Source: Adiantum capillus-veneris
Taxonomy: Eukaryota; Streptophyta; Polypodiopsida; Polypodiales; Pteridaceae
Reading direction: 5' to 3'
Length of the DNA stretch: 64,000 bases
NCBI GenBank assembly: GCA_014529385.2
Contig: CM043950.1
Coordinates: 81,974,843-82,038,842, forward strand
The position numbers and the translations under genes are program-made. The notes under the pieces were generated by a model. It saw only the letters and a list, made by a program, of their open reading frames with translations. It made no database searches and was not told the DNA's origin. Of the stretch, positions 10,249 to 21,303 are shown piece by piece. The stretch's first letter is position 1. Each line of letters opens with the position of its first letter.

Positions 10249-10686
10249 ATGGCAGCCTCGAAGTCACCGGCAAAGAGGAAAGGAATGACCATCAAAGATT
10301 ATATGGACGAAGTGGAACCCTTTGTCATTCCAGAAGGAACACTAAAGCCCACCAGCACCTGGATACAAGAGGATTTGTTAGAGTCCAACGACCTAAAGAT
10401 CTACCAAGGAGTGTTCAAAGACAATGAAGGCAATGTCATAGAGCTACTAATGCTGCCGAGAGAACTCAATGAGTTTGTACGAAGCAAGATGGCCGGCTAC
10501 TTGGAGAAGATTGATCTCCACAACTACTTTGAAGCCATACGGGCAGGAGTGGACATCATAAGAGTTTGGGAGTTTGTAACAAGCATCAAAGAGGATGGAG
10601 TGGCCAAGGTAACAAATTTACAAGGCAGACCAGATACACAGATAATAATCACTGAGCGGGTTATAGCCCATGCTTGTCATACTTAA
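10249..10686 (+). CDS. Unrecognised 145-residue ORF after the 285 bp repeats
   Basis: ATG at 10249 (MAASKSPAKRKGMTIKDYMD) opens a 145-codon frame ending at TAA 10684-10686. The product is rich in Lys, Glu and Ile, with a basic N-terminus and a predicted helical middle (LPRELNEFVRSKMAGYLEKI). It shows no signal peptide, membrane segment or motif that I recognise. Its last codons run into the truncated LTR of element D near 10674, so the true protein was probably longer. The noncoding tandem repeat upstream resembles a long leader. It may be the first ORF of a larger retroelement; it could also be chance. Confidence 0.35.
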   Translation: MAASKSPAKRKGMTIKDYMDEVEPFVIPEGTLKPTSTWIQEDLLESNDLKIYQGVFKDNEGNVIELLMLPRELNEFVRSKMAGYLEKIDLHNYFEAIRAGVDIIRVWEFVTSIKEDGVAKVTNLQGRPDTQIIITERVIAHACHT

Positions 10687-11934
10687 TGAGGAAATTGCTT
10701 GAGAAGCTTCCTATGCATGGGGGGTAAGATGCTTGAGTCAAAAAGAGACCCTACACACTTAATGAGGAAGTTGCTTGAGAAGCTTCCTATGCATGGGGGG
10801 TAAAATGCTTGAGTCAAAAAGAGAACCTACACACTTAATGAGGAAGTTTCTTGAGAATCTTACTATGCATAAAAGTCCCAAAGTTAGGGGAATCTTTGAC
10901 CTAACCTTCCACTCACCCAAGGGGCACCCCTTTTCTAAAAGGGCACATGGGACACATGTCAGACTCTCACTAAGCTTAACCACATGGTGTGCTTGAATGC
11001 CATTGGTTGGGCTAAAGAAGGGTCCAATGAGATTCTACTTCCATCCAAAAAATATCTAGATATTTTCAAGATCTCTCTCGTTAAGGGGTAAGGAGGACAC
11101 TTGTCAAAAGACTACCCATATACTTGACTGCATGCTACATGTGATTGGCTAGGGGGAGAGGGGTCCAATGAGCTTCTAGCATGTAGAAATTTTGCCCAAA
11201 GAAAGGAAGGAGGGTGCTAGGGGGATATACTCCACACACACCCATTGGCAAGGGCATTCTCACTTGGTGAAAGGTGAGGAACACCACCTCCTTCTCCAAG
11301 CTTGTGAGAAGTGAGAGTCTACATCAACACTCTTGGCTATGGAATGCAAATCCAACCAAGAGCCATGATTCAATGCTTAAGCTTGTCATCTTCTCCATCT
11401 CCATTACTATCCTATTATCTATGCTAGAAAGAAGAGTAATGATAAGTGAGGAAAAATTTATTTCTCCTATGGAATGTTTCTTCGTCCTCTTCCCTACCCT
11501 CATTCCTCGCTAGCTCTCTCCACCTTTGAAGGTGTTTGAGGCCTTGGGACTGAGGCTAGGACAATTAATGCTTTCTACAAGTTATGTTATGCTTGTGATG
11601 CATGAAGCTTTCCACCTTCATTGAATCACGCAGGTCACAAGGAACACAAACATTTTATTGTACCAAGTCTCTCTTGATGGGAGAAAATATAATACAAATG
11701 CCTATTGGAGGGGGGACCGGCTCCATATGAATCCGGTCCTCAACTATTGTCATGTTCTCTAAACTCTCTCTCTCTTGCAAAAGTAATGTTCATGCCAAGT
11801 TAACTAAGTACCATGTTTATGTTGCTACCATCAATTAAGTTCATTCGCTATGCTCACAAAGTAACTCTGTAAAAAATGCTTCACCTAATTCCTAATTCTG
11901 CTACTCTCAAAGTTCATAGGCCATTTCCATTACA
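10674..11934 (+). repeat. Partial 5' LTR of chromovirus D
   Basis: Ends in CA two bases before the primer binding site. Its left end (from cttgtcatacttaa) matches the 3' LTR only from about 18786 onward, so its first ~330 bp are missing and it abuts the ORF at 10249. Overlap of the two LTR pieces predicts a full LTR near 1.6 kb. Confidence 0.7.
10681..10860. repeat. 76 bp tandem repeat in LTR D, about 2.4 copies
   Basis: Units begin acttaatgaggaa at 10681, 10757 and 10833 (76 bp apart). The 3' LTR copy at 18793-18872 has only one unit, so the number of units varies between LTRs. Confidence 0.85.
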
Positions 11935-11935
11935 T

Positions 11936-11947
11936 TGGTATCAGAGC
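11936..11947 (+). promoter_or_regulatory. Primer binding site of D, initiator Met tRNA type
   Basis: TGGTATCAGAGC, an exact match to the complement of the plant initiator-Met tRNA 3' end, one base after the LTR. Confidence 0.9.
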
Positions 11948-12347
11948 ATTTGGTTTCTCTTTTCTTGCTTAAGAAGAGAGGTCCTTAATTAGCCTATTAA
12001 TGGTTGATTTTGTTAATTATATTAGGGTAACTAGGACTGGGATCTATTATCGGTTTTGTTGAGCCCACTTTGTGGGATATGGTGCACACCTCGGGATCTT
12101 TCATGTTAATAATGGAGTCTTTTTAGACTTACCTATGGCTTTACCATTATTTAGACATGAGAATTCCGAAAGGAGCTATCCCTCGGGAACTTCGCTATGT
12201 TAGACTCACTCCACCACTCTCTATAATTAACCAATCGAGCCATGGGTGTAGATACTTAAGTGCCTATTTTCAAAGGCTAAGAGGAGTAGCAACTAAGGTT
12301 TTGAATTGCCAAAGCATATACCAAGTAAACACCTAAGTTTAATTAAC
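11948..12347 (+). other. Untranslated leader of D
   Basis: About 400 bases between primer binding site and gag start. No domain or clear structure seen. Confidence 0.5.
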
Positions 12348-13217
12348 ATGGCTGACAATAACCAAGAGAGTAGAATGAACATTGATAACTTTGACTTTGC
12401 ACATGAAGGTGTTAATGATGATGCCCCCATGTTTGTTAATTATCTTGTTACTAGGTTGCAACAAGCTATGGGCAAAGATATGGGCAACCCCTCTTTGCAA
12501 GACGAAGTTACTCAACAACTTCGTGCTTATGGGATTTCCTTTCCTCTCAAAGAGGAGAGAGAGATTAGGAGGCCTCTTGGTGAGACCCCCAAAAGACAAC
12601 TCTCTCCCATACGAGAGGAGGAATCCAAAGAACGAGAAAGTAATGACCCCCTAAGTTCCTCAAAAGATGTGGCTCCATGAAGATGGTGGTCTAGCTGATC
12701 ACCAACCCCTCCCAAGAGGAAATGGTTAACCCATAGTCCTTCTCCTCGTCACTCCAAAAGGGAAGAGAGGAAACAAAGGAAGAAAAGGGCAAGAAAGAGG
12801 TCACCCTCTTCTCCTTCTTCTTCACCTTCGTCCTCTACCGATGAAAGCTATGACTATTCTCCTAGAGAATACAAGAAGGGAGGACATTGCAAATCTTACT
12901 CTGCATGGCGAAGGTCACAAAATCTAAAGAAGTTCAAAGAGGGAGGAAAGAGTATCTCTTTTCTCACCTATGATGGAGCCTTTGTTGCTACCAACAAAGT
13001 ATTGGCCTTCATCCAACAATTTGATGGGCCTTTGAAGATGAGGGCTTCACGGAGTCCTCCAAGCTATGCCATGGAGCTATGCACTTCCAAAAATTGGCTC
13101 CTTAATGGTGGGCTAGCCTTCAAAGCCCCAAAGACATGGAAAACTCTACGCGTTTCCATTATGAAGCGATTTCTTGCAAGTGATGCAAAGGACAAAGTGC
13201 TTACCAAATGGTGAAGT
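12348..13217 (+). pseudogene. Chromovirus D gag, 5' part
   Basis: ATG at 12348 (MADNNQESRMNIDNFDF) is preferred to the upstream in-frame TTG. TGA at 12678-12680 ends the first segment. After a frameshift, an Arg/Ser-rich stretch (about 12760-12900) leads into the Gag core: KKFKEGGKSISFLTYDG, LAFIQQFDGPL, APKTWKTLRVSIMKRFLAS near 12930-13190. A TGA at 13212-13214 lies just before the TTAA element. Gag would form the particle that packages the element RNA. Confidence 0.8.
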
Positions 13218-13221
13218 TTAA

Positions 13222-14560
13222 CACTAGGTTGGTAATGGGACACTTTTATGTCCTGGGACACTTTTATGTCCTGTTAAGTGACCATTTTCCTTGAATTATA
13301 TCAAGAGTTTCAAAATGGATTTTGAGGTGCTATCTGTCTAGAAAGTTGTCTAATGAGCTTAAAAAAACTCGACATGTTTTTGGAATATCAATTCCATCTT
13401 TAACCTTGTCTTTGCACAACATTTCACAACCTAAACTGGGTGAAAAAACGGGTCCTGTTTTTGGCGTTTTTCAAATTTTTGCAACTATACCACTCTAGAA
13501 TTCATGTTTGTGAGGTCTATAATGATAGAGAACTATCTTTAGTAGTCCTGAACATGTCCTGATGCTTCTAGGGAGAAATAAATGTTAAAGTTGTAAGTTA
13601 TGACCAAATTACAAAAATTGTCAAATCCTATTTTTTAGCCAATTTTAGCTCTTCAATGATTTTTTTGGTGGCTTTCATGATATCCAAATGCAGTTTTGAT
13701 TTTCTATGTCACATATTGTAACATAAAGCTAATATTCCTTGAGTTTTGGGGCACCCAATACCCTATTTTGCATAGTAGACAACGATGGTTGATTTTTTCA
13801 ATAATAGAAGAAAACGAAACATTCTAGTATATCAAGTATAGCTTTTTCAATATTGTTAGTTTCTTGTGACAACTACATGCATTTTGTAGGTAGTAACCAT
13901 ATCTAGTCATAAGGATCAAATTTGACTAGATATTGAATAGTTTCTATGGGATTCTACAACTCATAATGTTGAACCCAGGTTTTTCATGTTTGCTGTATTT
14001 AGTACTTCATCTTTCTCCCCAAGATTCCCCTTGGTAAGTGATGTATTATTCTTTTGACATGCTCCATGGCTCCTTATGAACCTAAAGGACAATAGGGAAC
14101 TAAGAAAACATGCATATATTATTTTTATTGAGCATGGCTATAGAAACTTTTATGATAGGTTTGCAGATTGGTAAAAATTCAACTTTTTTGTACCTATTTC
14201 TTTTGGCAAAACAAAAAATAGTGAGTAAGAAGCAATCATATGTTCTGATCACCAACCCATTGAAGTTAACTAGGGAATTTATCTCAAGTCCTACAAAAAT
14301 CCCTAATCTTATATTTATGCAAAAAAACGTAAGAAATGACTGTTTTGATGAAAATGTACTGGTCCATCAACTTTGGAGGCTTGATGTGACCAAAATATGA
14401 GAAATTTTACAAGTTTCTTATTTTTTCCATGTGTAGTAGGCCTTGAACTATAACCTCATGAAAGGATTTTACAAAATGAGTGGATCTACTATGGTTTTGG
14501 AGGTTTTTTTCAAAACCCTGAAAGGACACTTTTATGTCTTGTTAGGTTACCAACCTAGTG
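13222..14560. mobile_element. Noncoding TTAA-flanked element, copy 1 (1339 bp)
   Basis: Terminal inverted repeat CACTAGGTTGGTAA at both ends, bounded by TTAA at 13218-13221 and 14561-14564. A closely similar copy occurs at 44106-45425. Subterminal GGACACTTTTATGTCC occurs twice near the left end and in a near-identical form near the right end. No protein-coding potential is visible. It interrupts gag of element D: removing the element plus one TTAA joins the gag flanks in the same frame, which supports TTAA as the duplicated target. TTAA duplication is known for piggyBac-type elements, but the terminus does not match their usual CCY start, so the family is open. Confidence 0.8.
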
Positions 14561-14564
14561 TTAA

Positions 14565-15080
14565 AGCTTCTCTCTCATGAGTCTACCCTCAAATATGTGG
14601 ACAAGTTTTGGGATTTACATCTCAAGGCTACTATCTTTCAAAAGATAGACTTTGCCAAGCAAAAACAACAATTCTGTGTGGGATTACCCAAAGAGATGGC
14701 CCAAGTATGTTAACTCTCAACGATCTAGTTCTATCATCGAAGTAATCCACCACATCATGGTTGCTTCACGCATCAATTTCCAACAACAGGCTAGAGGGAA
14801 TGTCAAGCCCATGGAAAATAAAGACAAAAGTGATGCCAAGGGGAAAACCATATCCAAAATTCTTACCAAGGCTATTCCAACAACAACAACAAATGGTCCA
14901 AGGAGAACGGAGTTTACAAAGGTAAATATAAACTCTCTCCTAAGATCTAGAAGCTTTTAGTAAGGACCACAAATGTTTTAAGTGTGGGGAGCAATGCCAT
15001 AGTTATCGTCCTTGCCCAAAGAGAATTTCCCACAATGAGACTCCTAGAGCCTCTATGTTTGAAGCTCCAAAAGAGGATGC
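14565..15080 (+). pseudogene. Chromovirus D gag, 3' part with zinc knuckle
   Basis: Continues the interrupted Gag (STLKYVDKFWDLHLKATIF, QQFCVGLPKEM) and ends in a CCHC zinc knuckle with Cys-X2-Cys-X4-His-X4-Cys spacing (CFKCGEQCHSYRPC) at 14974-15015. Several frame changes occur between 14650 and 14970. Confidence 0.8.
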
Positions 15081-15496
15081 TCATTGCCAAGGATTTCTCC
15101 TTTCCTATGCTTGGCGAAGATGGAAGAGCATGATGCCTTTATTTTGTTTGACCCTGGTTTAACTCACAACTTCATATCCACGGAGTTGACCACTAAGCTA
15201 GGCATACAAGCCCACAAGATGGGAGATGCATTGAAAGCCAATGGAGCTATCAAGGGACAAGACGTATCGGTTACTTCTTTCATTGGAAATTAAGGCTCTA
15301 TGTCCAAAGCTATGTGGACAAAAAGGATTTCTTCATCTCCCCTCTCAAACATGAGAATGTTATCATTGGGGCACCACGGTTTGACCACATGGCTTCCAAC
15401 ATGAAGTTCCTTGAAAGGAGAATCTACTTCACCTACAGGGAAAAGATCATGTACATAGATGCTAATGAGTTGGGGCACACCATATCCCTGCAATAA
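15081..15496 (+). pseudogene. Chromovirus D protease
   Basis: AFILFDPGLTHNFIS gives an aspartic protease active site with Asp-Pro-Gly at 15150-15158 instead of Asp-Ser/Thr-Gly. A stop at 15291-15293 is bypassed by a frame change and the domain continues VDKKDFFISPLKHENVIIGA, ending with the IIGAPRFDHM flap/C-terminal signature. The Pro may be a family trait rather than damage, since the surrounding motif is well kept. Confidence 0.75.
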
Positions 15497-15593
15497 AGGG
15501 AATCAAGAGGAATTAGAGTTGTCTAATTTACTAAATGGATTCCAAGATGTTTTCATTGATGACATCCCTAGTGAGCTATCTCTAAAATGAGGG

Positions 15594-16763
15594 ATGATGA
15601 CCATGAAATTGAGCTCCTACCAAGAAGCTCACCACCTAACAAGCCTCCTTATCAAGTTTCACAAGCTCAACAAGAGGAGATCATGAGGCAAGTGCATGAA
15701 TTGGTGAAAAAGAAGGGATGGTGATGTCTAGCTCCTCTCCATTTTGTTCACCATTGCTTTTAGTGCAAAATAAAGACGACATATATTACATGTGTGTTGA
15801 TTATAGTGCACTAAATAAAGTTACTATCAAAAATAGATTTCCCGTGCCGCGGGTAGAAGATCTATTTGATAATTTACAAGTTTTGGCTTGACAAATGCTC
15901 CACATGCATTCAAACTCATGACGGACAAAAATCTTGAGACCATTCAAATTCTCTTGAAGAGTACAAGCGACACCTCTAGGTAATCTTTCAAGTTGTGAGA
16001 GAGAACAAGCTTTTCATTAATCAAAAGAAAAATGAATTTTTGGTACAAGAGATTCAATATTTAGGTCACATTATCTCTAAAGATGGCACCCGCATGGATC
16101 CAACAAAGTTAGAGATAATAAAAAGGATGACCTAATCCACGGAATCTATAGGAGGTACGAAGTTTCATAGGTATGTGTGTATATTTTAGATGCTTCATTT
16201 AAAAAAAATTCTCGCTATTAGCAAGCCCATTACATGACTTAACAAAAAAGAACGTTAAGTATTCATGGACTGCAAAAGTGCAAGAAGCTTAAGGAGAATC
16301 TTATCTCTCAACGTGTTCTCACACTACTAGATCTCTCAAAGCCATTTGAGGTCCAATGTGATGCTTGTGGTAATTGCCTTGGAGCTATTTTACTTCAAGA
16401 AGGGGATGCCATCATGTATGAGAGACAAAGACTCAACTTCGATAAGTGTGTATTGGGTAAATATAAAAAAGAGCTACTAGCTATTCTATATGCCCTAAAC
16501 ACGTGGAAACATTATCTCTTGGGGACTCCATTCATCCTATGAATGGATCATAAAGCCTCAAGAACTTCATGACACAAACCAAGCTCTCCGACAAACAAAC
16601 GAGGTGGGCAAATTTTCTTTTGCAATTTAAATGTCATATTGCTCACATTGTTGGCAAGCACAATCAAGTGGTTGATGCACTTTCACAACGACCAAGGATA
16701 AATGTGGTGTCTATAGCAACTCACAATGATCTATCTTTTATAGATAAGTATGCTACTGATTGA
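15594..16763 (+). pseudogene. Chromovirus D reverse transcriptase and RNase H remnants
   Basis: RT is seen as YYMCVDYSALNKVTIKNRFP near 15785-15850, then the sequence jumps to FGLTNAPHAFKLMTD near 15885. Motif A is deleted, and the usual F/YVDD motif is also missing before FINQKKNEFLVQEIQYLGHI. RNase H is recognisable from LDLSKPFEVQCDACGNCLGA near 16330-16390 to HIVGKHNQVVDALSQRP near 16645-16700, with many stops. It cannot be functional. Confidence 0.78.
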
Positions 16764-16899
16764 GACTTTAAGTATGTAATTAGAGTCTTTGAATTAGGGA
16801 AAAAAAAAAGAACCATTCACCTTGAAGGATGCTTATCTTCCAAATGGCAATAGGCTATGTGTTACTCACCCATACAATAACAAAGTCATGTATGAATCC

Positions 16900-18100
16900 C
16901 ATACTTCTCCTTATGTGGGGCAAAGAGGGAATCCATAATCTACACTTCAAGGAGTAGAAATGTATTTCTGTTGGCCTACCATGAAAAGTAAACATACAAG
17001 AGTATGTTCCAAAATGCGTGGTATACCAAAAGTTGAAATTTGATCGAGGGAAGCACCTTGGATTGTTTTAGTGGACAAGGTTAACAAGAAAACACACTCT
17101 ATGTCTGTCAAAAAGACTATTAAGGCACATCAAATGGCAACCCTCTTCAGATCTCAAATTTTCAAGCATCATGGATTTACAACACCCATAGTGCCGGACA
17201 AAGATCCTAGAATGACCAGTAATTTCTAGAAGGGTCTCTTTGAGAATCTAGGAAGTAGATTAAATTTCTCTTTCGGTCTATCATCCACAAACAGATGACC
17301 AAAGTGAAATAACTAATTTAACAATTCTTGATATACTAAAATCCTATGTCATGGAAGTAGATCAATGTTCTCAATGATAGAAGTATGTACCTCTTATAAT
17401 GTATGCATACAATGATATTGTACATACTTCTATGGGGAAAGTACCTTTTGAAGTTAAAGAAGGAAGATCCAAAAGTCCCTTACTACTGAAAGTACTTGGG
17501 AAGATCTTCATTGCCGATGAATATAGCTGAAACCTACAAGAATCTTTTCCAAAGATAAAAGGGGTTATATCCATCTCACAAGAAAGGAAAAAAGGGTTGC
17601 TACTAGTAAGCACAGAAGAGCCTTAGCCTTTAAGGAAAAGGATTGGGTCTTGCTAAAGTTTCTCAAGGCTCATCTGAGGCATACTACGGGCAAGAGTCCT
17701 ATGGACCACCAAGAATATGATGTTAAACTAGCAAAAAGAGATTATGGTCCTTTTTAAATTCTTAAGCCAATCAATGAGATGGCTTATCAATTCAAGTTGC
17801 CCAACCATTGGCTCATGCACCATGTTTTCCATGAAAGCCTATGTAAGACTTACAAAGGAGCGCTATCAAAAGAAGCAATAGTTGTTGCAGACCCTCCAAA
17901 AATCAAAGATCAAGAAGAAGCACTTCAACCTGAGTCCATCCTATGACATGAAGACAAGGTATTAAGAAATGGTAAGATTATCTGACGATATCTTATTAAG
18001 TTTAAGAATTATTCTTTTAAAGATGCTAGATGGATGCAAAGAACCTAGCTTAAGGATAATATGAACCTTGTCAATGCTTACAATGATGCACTAGAGTAAG
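16900..18100 (+). pseudogene. Chromovirus D integrase and chromodomain remnants
   Basis: Integrase core fragments read HQMATLFRSQIFKHHGF and PDKDPRMTSNF near 17130-17225. The C-terminal region is clearer: LPNHWLMHHVFHESLCKTYKG near 17795-17855, then EALQPESIL and RYLIKFKNYSFKDARWM near 17920-18040, which is a chromodomain-type sequence. Chromodomains tether integration to chromatin in this lineage. Many stops and frame changes. Confidence 0.75.
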
Positions 18101-18454
18101 CATATGAAAATTCATTTTAAATGAAAAATGTTTTTGTCTTATAAGACTGATTCTCTTTTTATTGTGCACAAATTTAAGAAGTATGCATGCTTGAAATCAT
18201 GTTTGTGGTGACGACGTCTCCCAAACACCAAGTAGAACTTGTTAGTCTACTTGGGAAGTATGATATGGACTAAAGATCAAGCATGCTTGTGGCAGATACG
18301 TCTTCCAAGCACCACATGGATTAGTCATCCATCTTGGAATGACATGGAAGGGTAAAAAGGGATCCTCTACCCGCTAAGTAACATGGAGTAATGACTATGA
18401 CTTTATCTCTTTTACCTCATAGTCGAGGATGACTATGTTTTCAAGGGAGAGTTA
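18100..18454 (+). other. 3' untranslated region of D
   Basis: No coding signal. It ends in caagggagagttaa just before the LTR start TGTCATTAAAT; the purine-rich stretch is the likely polypurine tract. Confidence 0.5.
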
Positions 18455-18876
18455 ATGTCATTAAATATCTAATATCTAACCAACCCAAATGATTTTCTCA
18501 TATTAAACTGATCATTTAATGTCGGATAATAAATGGGAACAAGGGTTAGAATATAGATATGTGCTTATGGATCTATCTCAACATGGGGCCAATAGTAAAC
18601 GGGCCCAAATGAGAGATGGTATATCAAAGAGCAAGGTTAACTAATGGAGCTTAAAAGAACTTAAGGTTAGCTTCATTAAAGACCTCCAATGGTTAGTGTT
18701 AAAAGTCCTTTGACCTTAAGCAAGCTAGGGTTGAGCTTGAGGTGAGAACTCCACCTAAGGTGCTTGTCATGCTTGATGAATAGGTACTTGAGGTACTTGT
18801 CATACTTAACAAGGAAGTTTCTTGAGAAGCTTCCTATGCATGGGGGGTAAGATTCTTGAGTCAATAAGAGACCCTA
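18455..18876 (+). repeat. Partial 3' LTR of chromovirus D
   Basis: Starts TGTCATTAAATATC after a purine tract and matches the 5' LTR from about 18786. It stops at ccctacacaa, where the 223 bp satellite begins. Confidence 0.7.
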
Positions 18877-20281
18877 CACAATATTGTGGGATGATTAGAT
18901 CCCACTTGGGCACTAAGACTAAGAATTGGGAAGTAGTTGCATCAAAGATCCACCACTTTGCCATTATAACAAAGGCTTGAATTGTGGATCCAATTGTTGG
19001 TGTTTCCTATATCCACCATTTGGCCATTCTAACATGCGTTAATGCTACGTGCATTCAACACTTGGCCATCATAACATGTGTACTTTTACACAATGTTTGT
19101 GGGATGAGTAGATCCTAGATCCACCACTTGGCCATTTAGACTAAGAATTGGGAATTAGATGCATCAAAGATCCACCACTTGGCCATTATAAAGAACGCTT
19201 GAAATGTGGATGCAATTGTTGGTGTCTCCTAGATCCACCGCTTGGCCATTCTAACCATGTGTTAAAGTTAGGTGCATTCAGCACCTGGCCATCATAACAC
19301 TTGTGATTTTACACAATGTTTGTGGGATGAGTAGATCCTAGATCCACCGATTCGCCATTTAGACTGAGAATTGGTAAGTAGGTGCAATAAAGATCCACCA
19401 CTTGGCCATTAAAACAAAGGCTTGAATTGTGGATCCAGTTGTTGGTGTCTCCTAGATCCACCACTTGGCCATTCTTACCATGTCTTAAAGTTAGGTGCAT
19501 TCAACACTTGGCCATCATAACACTTGCGATTTTACACAATGGTTGTGGGACTAGATCCTAGATCCACCACTTGGCATTTAGACTAAGAATTGGGAAGTAG
19601 GTGCATCAAAGATCCACTACTTGGCCATTATAACAAAAGCTTAAATTGTGGATCCAGTTGTTGGTGTTTTCTAGATCCACCACTTGGACATTCTTACCAT
19701 GTCTTAAAGTTAGGTGCATTCAGCACTTGGACATCATAACACTTGTAATTTTACACAATTTTTATGGGATCAGTAGATCCTTTATCCACCACTTGTCCAT
19801 TTAGACTAAGAATTGAGAAGTAGGTGCATCAAAGATCCTCCACTTGACCATTGTCGAAAAGGCTTGAATTGTGGATCCAAATAAATGGTGTTTCCTAGAT
19901 CAACCACTTGGCCATTATAACGAAGGCTTGAAATGTGGATCCAATTGTTGGTGTCTCCTAGATCCACCATGTGGCTTTTTTTTACCATGTCTTAAAGTAA
20001 GATGCATTCAACACTTGGCCATCATAACACTTGTAATTTTACATGAGTAGATCCTAGATTCAGCACTTTGCCATTTAGACTAAGAATTGGGAACTAGGTG
20101 CATCAAAGATCCAACACTTCGCCACCATTATAACAAAGGCTTGAATTGTGGATCCAATTGTTGCTGTCTCCTAGATCCACCATTTGGCCATTCTAACCAT
20201 GTGTGAATGTTAGGTGCATTCAACACTTGGCCATCATTACACTTGTACCTTTACACAATGTTTGTGGGATGAGTAGATCCT
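18873..20281. repeat. 223 bp satellite, array 1 (about 6 units)
   Basis: Monomers contain the markers gggatgagtagatccta, gatccaccacttggccattt, ggatccaattgttggtgtct and cacttggccatcataacac in fixed order, with a period of about 222-224 bp. Units here are more diverged than in the second array. The left edge joins the LTR of element D within a shared TACACAA; the right edge joins gypsy E at gagtagatccta. Confidence 0.9.
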
Positions 20282-20634
20282 AAAATAAGATCAAAGTCTT
20301 TGGACATAAAATAAGGATTACTCTCATTGTTGTGGATTTCTCCAAACACACTATGGCATCGGAGATGATCTTAGGACGTCCTTTCATGAGGGAAGCAAAA
20401 ATGGTGCATGACTGGTCTAAAAACCATGTCTACTTGGAGTTCTATGATTCTGTCATTCGAGGCGATCTTGTGACTGGTCGAGCACATCCTCTAGAAAACA
20501 ATTTTATAATTGATCATAGATCTGACACCACAGTTCACTTGGCCCCATTGCAGTATTGTTACACCTGTAAAGCGGACACTAATGTTGGCGAAGATTCTCC
20601 TTATATGGATGTACTACCTAGGATGACAGAGTGA
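20282..20634 (+). pseudogene. Gypsy E first protease, C-terminal part
   Basis: The frame reads through FGHKIRITLIVVDFSKHTMA to MILGRPFMREAKMVHDW, the C-terminal signature of a Ty3/gypsy retropepsin in its usual place before RT. The active-site Asp is missing because the sequence is truncated at the satellite junction. TGA ends the frame at 20632-20634. Confidence 0.75.
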
Positions 20635-21303
20635 GACAATGTGCATTGGGTCCACCTAGCAGCAACCATAGACACTTGGGGAAATAGGGGGACGACATGG
20701 GTAACACCTGAGGGGGATGAAATGCCACCACTCGTATCCTTAAATATGCTAAAAGAAGTACATATAGTTTCTGATGACCTACAAAATGAAAGTTTGACTA
20801 GCATTGGAACTAGTAGCACTAGCCCACACGATTTGGGGTCAAAATCATCAATTGAAATTGATTTTGAGGAGGACGACGAATCTGAGTTAAATCTTAGTAC
20901 AAATGTGGGGACAAACCATTCAAGGCCCAGTGGTAACCTAGATGATAGTCTATCCAAGGGAGCAGAAGACACAAGTAGTGATTCATCTAGTGACTCTTCA
21001 CTAGAGATCGGCCGTAATCGAGAATTAAACAAGAAGAGTAAGAGATATAAGAGGCGACAATATCGAGCAAATGTGCATGCTAGACTAAACGAAAAGAAAT
21101 ATACCGCAGAATGGCTTAATTATATAGGGGCATGTGATGCTCATCGGAAGTTGGTAGATAACTGGGGTGAATACCTTCAAATCGTTATGTGGTGTAGTCC
21201 ACAACCCATTGACATCGCACAACTAGAGGCTACAGAGAAGCCAAAGTTGAGCCATACCATAAGGAGACGAAAACATCGAGAGTTAGCTCAACAACAAAAG
21301 TAA
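20635..21303 (+). pseudogene. Acidic Ser/Asp-rich linker between protease and RT of E
   Basis: A 220-codon frame with acidic, Ser-rich runs (IEIDFEEDDESELNL, DTSSDSSSDSSLEIG) followed by a basic segment (KKSKRYKRRQYRANVHARL) and a C-terminal part with YTAEWLNYIGACDAHRKL. Position indicates a Pol linker. No domain recognised. It is open throughout, which is unusual for this element. Confidence 0.6.

Larger units (their letters stand above)
10674..18876 (+). mobile_element. Decayed Ty3/gypsy chromovirus D
   Basis: A partial 5' LTR (10674-11934), a perfect initiator-Met primer binding site, gag, protease, RT, RNase H, integrase and a chromodomain-like C-terminus are followed by a partial 3' LTR (18455-18876). 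The order protease-RT-RNase H-integrase-chromodomain identifies a chromovirus. Dozens of stops, several frameshifts and a large RT deletion show long decay. A 1.34 kb noncoding transposon sits inside gag. The 5' LTR lacks its first ~330 bp and the 3' LTR stops where satellite DNA begins. Confidence 0.88.

Noticed and set aside
11936-11947. tRNA-like sequence
   Set aside because: Only the 12 bp complement of a tRNA 3' end is present; it is a primer binding site, not a tRNA gene.
13222-14560. Assignment of the TTAA element to the CACTA superfamily because its ends start CACTA
   Set aside because: CACTA elements make 3 bp duplications; the 3 bp outside each end (TAA and TTA) do not match, while TTAA is present at both ends of both copies and fits the gag frame.
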